A DNA stretch of 8,995 nucleotides from Balneolaceae bacterium. GTDB lineage: Bacteria > Bacteroidota > Rhodothermia > Balneolales > Balneolaceae. Under the pieces are notes generated by a model. That model saw only the letters and a list, made by a program, of their open reading frames with translations. It was not told where the DNA came from and did no database searches. Of this stretch, positions 1 to 7,724 are shown piece after piece. The position numbers and the translations under genes are program-made. Every line of letters begins with the position of its first letter. The stretch's first letter is position 1. Location: the NCBI GenBank assembly GCA_007117235.1, contig SKGY01000040.1:1-8995 (forward strand). The letters are read 5' to 3'.

Positions 1-544
1 AATTCTATTCAATTCAATGTTAATCGCACTCGTATTTGCTTTTGTCGCATGCGGTGGTGGTGAATCAACCGAACAAGCAGCACAAGATACCGCTGTTGAT
101 GATGGCGTTAGAACCATAGAGATTATAGGTACTGACGACATGAAGTTTGTAGTTAGAGAAGCTGGCGACGGACTCGTAACGGGCGGCGCTGCAGGGCAAA
201 ACCTACTTCTCGAAGCAATTGAAGCCGCACCGGGTGAAGAACTCAGAATCCGACTTACAACCGTAAGTACACTTCCTCCAACAGTAATGTCGCACAATCT
301 GGCACTCCTTGATTTAGGAACAGATGCTGATGCATTCCAAAGAGCCGCTCTTCAGGCAAGAGATAATGAATACATCCCTCCATCATTTGAAGATCAAGTA
401 ATTGCTAACACCAAAATGCTTGGCAATGGAGAGACAGACACAATCACATTCACTGTGCCTGAAACAACAGGTGAATATGACTACATCTGCAGTTTCCCGG
501 GGCACTTTGCCGGGGGAATGGTTGGCAAGCTGATTGTTCAGTAA
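1..544 (+). CDS. Azurin/auracyanin-like type 1 copper lipoprotein, 5' end cut by window
   Basis: Periplasmic or membrane-anchored cupredoxin, a small electron carrier. Numbered from the ATG at 17, residues 1-12 are a hydrophobic stretch ending in a Cys (AFVAC, then GGG), read as a lipoprotein signal. With only 11 residues before Cys12 and no charged n-region, that ATG is probably not the true start. The frame stays open to the window edge (ILFNS precedes Met1), so the gene likely begins upstream. Copper ligands are His93 (SHN), Cys158, His163 and Met168 in C-x4-H-x4-M. The stretch around residues 118-146 (EYIPP, VIANTKMLGNGETD, TITF) resembles the azurin helical flap and following strands. 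The C-x4-H-x4-M spacing is that of auracyanin; azurin has C-x4-H-x3-M. The residue before His93 is Ser, where azurin has the Gly whose carbonyl faces copper. It is the only plus-strand gene, and a strong terminator follows. The redox partner cannot be told from the neighbours. Confidence 0.9.
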   Translation, partial: ILFNSMLIALVFAFVACGGGESTEQAAQDTAVDDGVRTIEIIGTDDMKFVVREAGDGLVTGGAAGQNLLLEAIEAAPGEELRIRLTTVSTLPPTVMSHNLALLDLGTDADAFQRAALQARDNEYIPPSFEDQVIANTKMLGNGETDTITFTVPETTGEYDYICSFPGHFAGGMVGKLIVQ

Positions 545-568
545 GCTAATTTCAAAACTCTGAAACTT

Positions 569-601
569 AAAGACCACAGTGAAAGCTGTGGTCTTTTTTT
601 T
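569..601 (+). terminator. Rho-independent terminator of the copper lipoprotein gene
   Basis: A perfect 9-bp stem (agaccacag at 571-579, ctgtggtct at 586-594) with a 6-base loop can extend by two A-T pairs and runs into an unbroken T tract at 594-601. It starts 25 bases after the copper gene stop. The other strand has only a weak T-rich stretch after the stem, so any action on the convergent serine hydrolase gene (stop at 625) would be minor. Confidence 0.92.
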
Positions 602-624
602 ATTTAAGATCGGAGAAACAAAAT

Positions 625-1542
625 TCACCAATAATTATTTCTATCCATATTAGGTCGCCAATCACTATCCGGTTCGAAGTGATTATATAAAATTCCGGAA
701 ATTTGTCTGATCAGAACCCACCCATCGTTATCATATTCGCGGCGGGTATCTTCCTGATTTTTGGTAATTACACAAAAAACGTAATCTCCAGATGGCGCAT
801 TCACAAGCAACACTTCTGATTTTGACCTGCTTACGGAACCGTTTTTAGATGTCGCATTTACTGTTGGAGGGATTTTTGACAATGCTTCATGATCCCAATA
901 GTTTCGGCTCATAATTCTGAACATCTGCTCAGAAGCATGTTCACTGACGATCTCTCCTTTAAAAATTCGCTCAACCAGAGTCGCCATCTCACGAGGGGAA
1001 GTCTGTCCCCATCCATATTGCCGGAAATTTTCACCTCTTCCATCTGTACGAGAATTCACGCGAGTATGCTCAAGCCCCAGTTCAGCCATATAATCATTAA
1101 TTGCCGTACCTGTTCCTGCCAGATATTGATTCCATAAACTGGCAGTATTATTTGATGTGGACATCATCAAATGAACTAACTCGGCAAGCTCTACTTCTGA
1201 ACCCGGTGTTATGTCACTGATTATATCTCCTGAGTATTCATAGGCGGGCTCAGGACCGTACTCAAAATCATCTCGAAAGCCCAGTTCGCCTTTATCTACG
1301 CGGTCAAATATTTTTACCATGATGGGTACTTTTATCATACTTGCCGTTGGAAAAACTGTATCCGCATTCACTTCGACAATAGTTCCGGTAACCAAGTCTT
1401 TCACATATACACCGGCTACACCGTTAAATCCTTCTATCAATTCACGAATCTCATCTGCAGGAATTTCAGTACGATCGTAACCCTGACAGCTAAGCAAAAA
1501 CAGGGAGATAAATAGAATGATATTTAGCGTTCTAATTTTCAT
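625..1542 (-). CDS. Class A beta-lactamase-fold serine hydrolase lipoprotein lacking the deacylation Glu
   Basis: Exported active-site serine protein of the PenP/Beta-lactamase2 fold, 305 aa, about the family length. Residues 1-19 are a lipoprotein signal with lipobox LLSC (Cys19). Active-site motifs in order are SMIK (Ser68, Lys71), SNN (130-132, in place of SDN) and KNG (233-235, in place of KTG or KSG). TSPREM at 181-186 matches the TTP-type motif after the omega loop. Spacing from SNN to this motif equals that of TEM, so positions align: Glu166 is Thr here and Asn170 is Gly. Without that Glu the acyl-enzyme would hydrolyse slowly, so a D,D-peptidase-like, esterase or penicillin-binding role is as plausible as beta-lactamase; I would not call it a resistance gene. 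The C-terminus is polar and Asn/Asp-rich. It lies 81 bases downstream of the carrier with no clear terminator between, so cotranscription is possible. No clear ribosome binding site is visible at the ATG. Confidence 0.87.
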   Translation of the reverse strand: MKIRTLNIILFISLFLLSCQGYDRTEIPADEIRELIEGFNGVAGVYVKDLVTGTIVEVNADTVFPTASMIKVPIMVKIFDRVDKGELGFRDDFEYGPEPAYEYSGDIISDITPGSEVELAELVHLMMSTSNNTASLWNQYLAGTGTAINDYMAELGLEHTRVNSRTDGRGENFRQYGWGQTSPREMATLVERIFKGEIVSEHASEQMFRIMSRNYWDHEALSKIPPTVNATSKNGSVSRSKSEVLLVNAPSGDYVFCVITKNQEDTRREYDNDGWVLIRQISGILYNHFEPDSDWRPNMDRNNYW

Positions 1543-1623
1543 CTGACAGATTTTATTAGGTTTAAAAGGTCAATATTTTAATCCTCTGTTTACTCTGGAA
1601 TAATCAGATTTAAACGATTTCCA

Positions 1624-3006
1624 TCAAACAGAGCCCGATTTTCTGAAATATTGCCAAGCTAATGCAATAGCCATTGAATATAAAATTAAAGCTCCCAATA
1701 CAATCCAAAAACCCTGAATAACATCTGAAAAATAGTGAACAGGAGCATTTATCAAGATCAGCAGAGGAAACCCGAAAATTAATGCCAGTCCGCTTCCATA
1801 AACCAGGTTAAAACTTACCGGAGATTTCATTCCGGAATCCAAAATTCTCAGCAGTACCAATCCTGATTGCAAGGTACCCGTCATATTTCCAAAAATTGCC
1901 GCAAACCGTTCAAATCGAAACTGCCTGAAGGCATCCTTTGTAAGATAGTTGATAACGGCCCACGTAGCAGCTGCAACCGATATTGATATTGTAAGAAGGG
2001 GTACCCAATACATAGCAACTACCACAAAACTTATCGCGGCCACCGAAGCTACAATCATAAAATCCATAAACAGATTCGAGCATCTGGTCATTGTAATATC
2101 ATCTATAACCTTGCTGAGTTTGAACATATCCATCACCTTCCTCACAGCGATGGCCAATATTGCCGCAAAAATAAAGTGGAAAGACCAAAGAGTAGTCACT
2201 TCATTTTCAGCTCCCACTTCAATCAGGCCTACTTCCATCAGTTTTACGAAACCATAAGTTAAGGCGTAGGTAAGCCCGATTAAGCCCATATGCAGAGTCA
2301 GGGATTCGATAGACTCAGAAGAAGTCGTAATTTTTTCTTCACTGTTAGATTTTGGATTTTTCAAAATACCCGTTCGTACATCCTCGGATAACTCCTCTTC
2401 AGAATCGATGAATGATGCTTCACCATTTTTGATTCCTTTCCTGACAAGCCAGATTCCAACTGTATAGGCAACCAAAAAGCCGGCTGCAGCAAAGGTTAGT
2501 CCAACAATCCCTCCCGATTCAAACCCATACAGTTCCCAATTTTCGCCAATCGTGTAGGCAATACCGGGGTTCATCCCAAAGGCAAGTGGAGGTAAAAAGC
2601 CAATACCCACAAACAGATCTGGCATTATTGTATAGAAAAGGAGAAAAGCTATTAACAGGCCAATAATAGCCTGCACCATGTAGACTGAAAGGAATATTAA
2701 TCCAAACTTGATGGACGACAATCCAATTTTTTTCTTTGGTGCACGCATACCCAAGGCTATAAATAACAAAGCCAGAAGATGATATACATATGCACCAAGG
2801 CGGTCAGAAGTGAGATCGATCCACGCAAGCCCGTTCATTCCTATAAAGAGCCCTATGGTTCCTGCAAGTAAATTGGCGGGTATCAGGTATTTCTGAAGAA
2901 ACGGTACCTGGCTTCGTAATACTGTTGCAATTACAAGCAAAACACTCAGCCACGCAAAATCGAGAAAAAACTGACCCGCCGTAATGTCAATTGTCCAGGA
3001 GCTCAT
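1624..3006 (-). CDS. GltS-like sodium:glutamate symporter family membrane protein
   Basis: Polytopic inner-membrane protein, 460 aa, with about 12 hydrophobic segments (for example near 13-30, 43-60, 73-88, 100-125, 166-188, 238-257, 272-290, 315-353, 402-420 and 432-452). A charged Ser/Glu-rich cytoplasmic-type linker at 190-236 splits it into two halves. Each half carries a Gly/Asn-rich motif: FGMNPGIAYTIG at 143-154 and FGNMTGTLQSGLVLL at 372-386. This is the inverted-repeat layout of the ESS/GltS family, where such motifs form re-entrant substrate-binding hairpins. The protein is longer than E. coli GltS (about 400 aa), mostly because of the linker. Glutamate with sodium is the family substrate; the true substrate here is not shown by the sequence. 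Its ATG directly follows the TAG of the acyltransferase gene, so translation is probably coupled. Family call fairly sure, substrate unsure. Confidence 0.78.
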   Translation of the reverse strand: MSSWTIDITAGQFFLDFAWLSVLLVIATVLRSQVPFLQKYLIPANLLAGTIGLFIGMNGLAWIDLTSDRLGAYVYHLLALLFIALGMRAPKKKIGLSSIKFGLIFLSVYMVQAIIGLLIAFLLFYTIMPDLFVGIGFLPPLAFGMNPGIAYTIGENWELYGFESGGIVGLTFAAAGFLVAYTVGIWLVRKGIKNGEASFIDSEEELSEDVRTGILKNPKSNSEEKITTSSESIESLTLHMGLIGLTYALTYGFVKLMEVGLIEVGAENEVTTLWSFHFIFAAILAIAVRKVMDMFKLSKVIDDITMTRCSNLFMDFMIVASVAAISFVVVAMYWVPLLTISISVAAATWAVINYLTKDAFRQFRFERFAAIFGNMTGTLQSGLVLLRILDSGMKSPVSFNLVYGSGLALIFGFPLLILINAPVHYFSDVIQGFWIVLGALILYSMAIALAWQYFRKSGSV

Positions 3007-3009
3007 CTA
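3004..3009 (-). other. Zero-gap stop/start junction (TAG-ATG)
   Basis: On the minus strand the acyltransferase stop TAG (3009-3007) is followed with no spacer by the carrier ATG (3006-3004). The preceding bases (AAAAAGTCTA) contain no good Shine-Dalgarno sequence, so carrier translation likely depends on ribosomes finishing the upstream gene. This is the firmest operon link in the window. Confidence 0.85.
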
Positions 3010-4200
3010 TAGACTTTTTACCGGTTTTTCACCCTTCTGAAGACGCCTTAAATATATTTGCCATTGAAGTGCACTCTGACCTTCAAGGTTCAATTGAAAT
3101 GTGGTTTCTGAAGTTGTGACAGTTAATTTATGATTTTGTTCAACCGACAGTGCACGAATTTCATCTATTCTCAGAACGTGGTTAGTAGAGCCGTATGCAA
3201 TACTCAACTGCTCTTCGGTTAGCTCTACATGAGCGCGATCCAGATAGATCAATTGATGCTCTTTATTGACCATCGAGAGTTTACTCCCGGTCTTTTCCAA
3301 CAATGTTTCACCTTTAACTTTGTATATGGGAAGTTCATTTATCTCCTCAAACATATCAATGATAGAGTGCTTCTGTCCATCTTTATCAATCAATCTTGAT
3401 GCAAGATTCATCTTATAATTCATACCACTGAAGCGGCTGTAGACATGTTCACCATCCGGAGAGAAAATCCCTCCATTTTTGCCCGTATCGGGACATCTGT
3501 AAAGAAAGCGTTGAATTCCGGCGGCAGGCTTATTTCCTCCCGTGGGGTAGCACTCATCAGGGGGGTAGTACTCCTCAAATTTTATACGACTTTTACAGAA
3601 GGTTGCAAATTCTTCATAGCTGTCAAAATCTGACGCATGAATAGGATCCAGAAAACGTAATTCCATACTGCCTATTCGCAGATTATCTGCCCACCTCGGC
3701 CACAGCAGATATGAGCCATGAATTTGCACCGGATGTATTGGAATCCCCATCTTCCAGAACAGTTTAAGTGTAGTTTCAATCACTGATTTTGGCTTCCCAT
3801 CCCAGCGCCTCCCGCCTTCCGGAAAGATGACAATCATTCTTCTCTGATCAATCATTTTCATCACACTTCGAACAATTCCGGGCTCTGGCACATATTTGCT
3901 TGTCGGCACAATTCCAATGCTATCCATAAACACACGGGGAAGTGTTTTATGAAATTGATCTCGGGTCATAACTCCGGCAGTTGGCTCCTGAGTCATTCCG
4001 GCATTTAGTGCAAACGGATCAAAATAGTTAGCGTGATTGCCATATATAAAACATGGGCCTGTCAATGGCATATTTTCCGGATTTGTAATCCGCGGACTAA
4101 ATAATTTTTCAGTTGCAGGGATGATCGTTTTACGCATAAATGCGAACGCTTTATCCGAATATCCACGATCGTTTTTATTAAATCTGAACCCTTTAATCAT
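3007..4200 (-). CDS. PlsC-type 1-acyl-sn-glycerol-3-phosphate acyltransferase with C-terminal extension
   Basis: Lysophospholipid acyltransferase (LPLAT/PlsC family), 397 aa, predicted to transfer an acyl chain to lysophosphatidate or a related lysolipid at the inner membrane. The catalytic HX4D motif is His56-x4-Asp61 (NHANYFDP). FPEGGR at 126-131 is the acceptor-binding block, and a block IV-like stretch IPIHPVQ is at 153-159. The catalytic domain ends near residue 210. The extra 190 residues are unusual for a plain PlsC of about 240 aa. YRCP at 234-237 followed by a Gly-rich stretch resembles the start of a zinc ribbon with its other cysteines missing. Residues about 325-387 alternate short strands and end in a WQIYLRRL helix, like a bacterial PH/GRAM-type domain (inference). 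The acyl acceptor is uncertain because family members also act on ornithine lipids and other lysolipids. It sits between the secreted protease (81 bases upstream) and the coupled carrier. Confidence 0.9.
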   Translation of the reverse strand: MIKGFRFNKNDRGYSDKAFAFMRKTIIPATEKLFSPRITNPENMPLTGPCFIYGNHANYFDPFALNAGMTQEPTAGVMTRDQFHKTLPRVFMDSIGIVPTSKYVPEPGIVRSVMKMIDQRRMIVIFPEGGRRWDGKPKSVIETTLKLFWKMGIPIHPVQIHGSYLLWPRWADNLRIGSMELRFLDPIHASDFDSYEEFATFCKSRIKFEEYYPPDECYPTGGNKPAAGIQRFLYRCPDTGKNGGIFSPDGEHVYSRFSGMNYKMNLASRLIDKDGQKHSIIDMFEEINELPIYKVKGETLLEKTGSKLSMVNKEHQLIYLDRAHVELTEEQLSIAYGSTNHVLRIDEIRALSVEQNHKLTVTTSETTFQLNLEGQSALQWQIYLRRLQKGEKPVKSL

Positions 4201-4281
4201 TTTTATAGAATAACTTCCTTATTAGCACAAAGTGAATCGACTTGGAAAGATAACCCAATTAGCGGCTACTTTTTTTATAAC

Positions 4282-6759
4282 CTATAGTTCGCAACTCAGG
4301 TGCAGATAGTTTGGCCCCTCACTACCTATTGGTGCTCCTGGTGGAACATAGGGCGCGGGTGGCGCTGAAAATGTTGCTGGATCAGAAATGAAGTTATCAA
4401 TCATAGTTATGATTTCGCTGTAGTGTGCGTTCCAAACCATACTGTCGGTAGTATTTATCATCTCCGTCAAGTCTGTCTGCAGACTTTTCAGCATCCAGTT
4501 TGAAATTGATTTTACATCAGGTGAGCTGTTTTCATTGCCTGCAAGCTGCAGAAAGCTCCTAACTACAGATATATTTACAGCTCTATGAATACTGCCTAAG
4601 TAACCGGTTTTTTGTCTGCCAAGCACTGTTTGCGAAAACACGGCATTTACAACATCTTCATAGCTTATCTGATCCGGGAATCTGGCAGACTGACTTGCTA
4701 ACCGGGCGGCACGTTGCGGATTAAAAATCAGTGATGAGGCATGATCGGCTGCTACCTCAGCCATCGCAACAGGATCTAAAATCGGAGTAGTATACCCTCT
4801 GAAATGTTCTCGGGTCGAAGAAATTCTTGCCGGTTGTGGCGGAATCAAATCCAGAATTGGTTCGGGTAAAGCTAGAATTTCGGGATCAAGCGTTTGCAGC
4901 ATTGCAGTTAGTGCAGACCTTTGGGTAGCCGGCGATACGACCTGTGGCCCCCGCTGAGAGTCTCCACGCATATTGTAAGCATAGTCTACACCTCCCAAAA
5001 GTTTGACGGTGGCTTCAGTTTGATATCTGTGAAATAGATAGATCGGCACAAGCACATCCTCAAGACTAGCCATCGGCCTTCCCATTCGAATATTGTTTTC
5101 TCCAAACTGTTGCAAAGCCGCATGTCTGATATCAAGTATGTGCCCAAGTTGTTGAACCACATCAGTTCCATATTCCCAAAGGTGAGCTACAGGATGTGCT
5201 CCGCCCTGAGGCCTTGCAACTTCATCTGACATATAAAGAAGCCCCATCTCAATCGTCTCATTAATGATGGCATCAAGTTCAGCTTTTTCATCCACGCTTT
5301 CAGGAAAATCCGAGTAACCCCACATTACTGCACGTTTATCCCATTCACCAATTCCAATTGAATAAGCATCTTCAAGGCTCAGAGATCCGTCAGAATGAAG
5401 CGTTGGCATTGGGTGTGGGTAATCCATAACTGAGGCAAGATCATTTACACTTGCTGCAAAGTTGTGAGCGATACCCAACGTATGACCAATTTCATGGGCA
5501 GATAGTTGCCTGATACGGTCGAGCGCCATTTCAAGCATTTGTGGATCAGGGTCAACACCCTCTTCGTATGGCGCTAATAATCCTTCTGCAATTAAATAAT
5601 CTTGTCTAACTCTCAGTGAACCGAGAAGGACGTTTCCTTTAATGATTTCTCCCGTTCTGGGATCAACGACTGACGAACCGTAAGACCAACCTCTGGTAGA
5701 TCTATGCACCCAGTTGATTACATTGTACCTCACATCAAGCGGATGCGCATCATCAGGCAGTACTTCAACCCGAAAAGCATCAATAAATCCGGCTGCCTCA
5801 AATGCTTCGTTCCACCATCGCGCACCATCGAGAAGTGCGGTCCGTACTGGTTCAGGCGTCCCATTATCCAGATAGAATACAATTGGCTCAACCGGTTCGC
5901 TCATTTCTGCATCAGGGTTCTTCTTCTCTAACCTGTGACGTACGATATATCGTTTAGTAAAATCTTCACCTATTGGAGCACTGTAGTCCTGATATGAGAT
6001 TGGGAAAAAACCGGATCTTGGGTCATACTCTCTTGGCTGATAATTATCATCCGGCAGCTCAACGAAAGAGTGGTGCTGGCGAACTGTAACAGCTTCAGGC
6101 GATGGGGTAACTGATCTTAAATATCCACCGGCACTACTCCCTGTAAATGTGAGAGTTGTTTCAAACTCTGAGTTTTTTGGGAAATTAAATGTGCCCGGTA
6201 AATAGACGGCAGACCGTGATCGATCAACTGAGTAGTTTCCCTGATTACCTCGTCTCAATCTTTCAGCAACACCATGTGCATCCTGCATCAAAAATTCTGT
6301 TGCATCAACAAGTACTCGGCTACCTTCACGAACCTCTACCTCAAATCCAAAAAGTACAGATTGTGCAAATGCCTCATTAACCGATTTCTCTTCCAGCTCA
6401 ACACCTGATGTTGCTCTAAAATCATAGTTTGGTTGAATCAATAATACTTTTGGTCCCACCCTGGTGAATTTCACAACTCGGGTATTTCCAAGCTGACTTC
6501 GGTCGAGTCCGATATCATTAGACCCTATTCCGGCTGCAAGAGAATTTACATAGATGAACTCTTCATCAAGATTATCTATTTCCAGCCAAATTTTGCCAGT
6601 TTCATCATCCCACCAAAAATCGAAAAAGCCTTCATACTTCTGCATTGATGATGTTTTCTCAGCAATTGACTGCGCTATTGCTATGGGCATAGCAAGTATC
6701 ATTATTAATAAGAGAAAAAGTCCTGTCTTCTTCATAAAACGGTTCATTATAAGTTTCAT
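4282..6759 (-). CDS. Secreted zinc-dependent met-zincin metalloprotease (DUF5117/DUF5118 type)
   Basis: Exported zinc peptidase, 825 aa, about the usual length for this family. A signal peptide spans about residues 1-29 (KK, then a hydrophobic core, then AIAQ). Mature residues about 40-210 correspond to the DUF5118 and DUF5117 regions common in Bacteroidota-type proteases. The catalytic domain holds HEIGHTLGIAH at 422-432, the full HExxHxxGxxH zinc motif with Glu423 as general base, and a Met-turn SVMDY with Met445. The C-terminal third is helical. The last 30 residues are Pro-rich (APPAPYVPPGAP at 799-810) and end in an unusual LSCEL tail with the only Cys in the protein. Substrates are unknown; an extracellular or periplasmic protein-degrading role is inferred. 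Met1 is chosen as the longest start, but Met5 or Met9 would give a more typical signal peptide. It lies downstream of the ankyrin terminator, so it probably has its own promoter. Confidence 0.92.
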   Translation of the reverse strand: MKLIMNRFMKKTGLFLLLIMILAMPIAIAQSIAEKTSSMQKYEGFFDFWWDDETGKIWLEIDNLDEEFIYVNSLAAGIGSNDIGLDRSQLGNTRVVKFTRVGPKVLLIQPNYDFRATSGVELEEKSVNEAFAQSVLFGFEVEVREGSRVLVDATEFLMQDAHGVAERLRRGNQGNYSVDRSRSAVYLPGTFNFPKNSEFETTLTFTGSSAGGYLRSVTPSPEAVTVRQHHSFVELPDDNYQPREYDPRSGFFPISYQDYSAPIGEDFTKRYIVRHRLEKKNPDAEMSEPVEPIVFYLDNGTPEPVRTALLDGARWWNEAFEAAGFIDAFRVEVLPDDAHPLDVRYNVINWVHRSTRGWSYGSSVVDPRTGEIIKGNVLLGSLRVRQDYLIAEGLLAPYEEGVDPDPQMLEMALDRIRQLSAHEIGHTLGIAHNFAASVNDLASVMDYPHPMPTLHSDGSLSLEDAYSIGIGEWDKRAVMWGYSDFPESVDEKAELDAIINETIEMGLLYMSDEVARPQGGAHPVAHLWEYGTDVVQQLGHILDIRHAALQQFGENNIRMGRPMASLEDVLVPIYLFHRYQTEATVKLLGGVDYAYNMRGDSQRGPQVVSPATQRSALTAMLQTLDPEILALPEPILDLIPPQPARISSTREHFRGYTTPILDPVAMAEVAADHASSLIFNPQRAARLASQSARFPDQISYEDVVNAVFSQTVLGRQKTGYLGSIHRAVNISVVRSFLQLAGNENSSPDVKSISNWMLKSLQTDLTEMINTTDSMVWNAHYSEIITMIDNFISDPATFSAPPAPYVPPGAPIGSEGPNYLHLSCEL

Positions 6760-6830
6760 TGAATAAACGAAAGATTCCTTGCTTAGAAAAGCGGGAATTT
6801 AAATGAAAGACAGGCTTAACTACAAAGCAT

Positions 6831-6868
6831 AAAAAAAGCCCCATCCCGCTTTTGCGGAATGAGGCTTT
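6831..6868 (-). terminator. Rho-independent terminator of the ankyrin gene
   Basis: Arms 6835-6849 and 6854-6868 form a 15-bp stem with a 4-base loop. As minus-strand RNA all positions pair, two as G-U wobbles; as plus-strand RNA those two are C-A mismatches. On the minus strand the stem runs into seven T (complement of 6831-6837). The hairpin starts 17 bases past the ankyrin stop, so strand and owner are clear. It separates the ankyrin unit from the metalloprotease gene. Confidence 0.92.
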
Positions 6869-6885
6869 ATGAGGTCGTATGTTAA

Positions 6886-7365
6886 TTACCTTGTTACCGG
6901 TTTTGCAGTATTGCTATCCAGTAAGTTATAGATTTGAGGTTGACCAAATCTCAAAGCTAAATGTGCTGCTGTTAATCCGTCATTATTAACGACTGAGATT
7001 TCAGCTCCCTTGTTCAAAAGTTGCTCTACGATGAATGTTTGACCCTGCTCAGAGGCAATCATAAGTGCCGTGTAACCATCATTATTTTTTGCATTAATGT
7101 TTGGTTGATGTGCAAGTATGATCTTAACCATTCTTGGGTTGCCAATTTTAGCAGCGAGCATCAGTGGTGTGTTACCATTTTTGTCTGCAACGTTAATGTC
7201 GGCTCCCTCTGCCAAGTGAACATTCAAACTTACAATGTCAATTTCCTGAATTGCTTCGAAGATATCGTCAGTAAGTGAATAAGCGCTACTGTCAGAATTT
7301 ACATTGAATGCAAAAAGTGAAAGCGCAGTAATTAGTGTAATTGTTATTGTTAATAGGTACTTCAT
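6886..7365 (-). CDS. Small exported ankyrin-repeat protein
   Basis: Protein of 159 aa with a signal peptide (about residues 1-20, MKYLL start and a hydrophobic Thr/Ile/Leu core), so it likely acts in the periplasm. Four ankyrin units follow. The first, about 31-61, is degenerate and ends in GADINVAD. Two are full: 62-94 with the NGNTPLMLAA core and 95-127 with NDGYTALMIAS. The last, 128-150, starts NDGLTAAHLA and is cut short, as is usual for a capping repeat. There is no catalytic domain and no Cys. Ankyrin folds bind partner proteins; in other bacteria small periplasmic ankyrin proteins have been linked to oxidative stress or inhibitor roles, but nothing here identifies a partner. It has its own terminator just downstream and a long gene-free region upstream, so it is probably transcribed alone. 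Its neighbour downstream is the secreted protease; an inhibitor role is speculative. Confidence 0.9.
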   Translation of the reverse strand: MKYLLTITITLITALSLFAFNVNSDSSAYSLTDDIFEAIQEIDIVSLNVHLAEGADINVADKNGNTPLMLAAKIGNPRMVKIILAHQPNINAKNNDGYTALMIASEQGQTFIVEQLLNKGAEISVVNNDGLTAAHLALRFGQPQIYNLLDSNTAKPVTR

Positions 7366-7724
7366 TTCTGTATTGATGTTATATAAGTATTATGTCCTGA
7401 TTTATTGAAATTATGCCGGGTTTTTCTACAGGTGAGTATTACTATTTATCCGGCCTCTAAATGTTGCTTTAGTAACGAATTAAAGATAAGGAAGGTTTCG
7501 TTTTTAAAGGTGTTTTTTACCGATACAGAGAAAGTAAATCAGGGCACGGGAAAGAAGAAAAAAAGTAAGCTTAACTGACCTAAATAATTAAGTGAAATCG
7601 CTTCTATTTTTGCCTTGATTAAAGTATTTAACAGTTAACAAGCTCTAATGAATAAATTTTTTAAGAATTTGTTCTAAAAACCTGAATAAGTTCGAAAAAA
7701 TTGAGCGATTTTTGAAATTCTAAC
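7366..7724. other. 359-base gene-free stretch between Ppx/GppA and ankyrin genes
   Basis: AT-rich, with no ORF that looks like a gene on either strand. It should hold the ankyrin promoter, reading leftward in the lower part, but I see no convincing promoter motif. Structures present are an inverted pair GCCGG/CCGGC at 7415-7419 and 7450-7454 with a long spacer, and an AT-rich inverted repeat at 7658-7680 (left arm carries one extra A, loop TTTG). The right end holds a weak terminator candidate for the Ppx/GppA gene. Confidence 0.6.

Noticed and set aside
383..631. Open frame of 82 codons on the minus strand opposite the copper gene
   Set aside because: It overlaps the conserved cupredoxin reading frame and runs through the terminator; no recognisable protein features.
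1543..1623. Partial inverted repeat between the carrier and serine hydrolase genes
   Set aside because: Pairing needs a bulge and mismatches and has no T tract, so it is not a terminator.
6797..6825. Possible promoter for the metalloprotease gene on the minus strand (TTGTAG, 17 bases, TTAAAT)
   Set aside because: Only partial matches to sigma-70 boxes in AT-rich DNA, and the organism's promoter consensus is unknown.
6659..6844. Open frame of 61 codons on the minus strand near the protease start
   Set aside because: It overlaps the signal peptide region of the protease in another frame and begins inside the ankyrin terminator; no coding features.
7558..7575. Palindrome TTAAGCTTA-like sequence next to seven T on the minus strand
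   Set aside because: The palindrome has no room for a loop, lies over 150 bases past the Ppx/GppA stop and is AT-rich, so it is not a credible terminator.
7627..7640. Repeated TTAACA-type sequence (tttaacagttaaca)
   Set aside because: Too short and AT-rich to call an operator or repeat element without comparison to other genomes.
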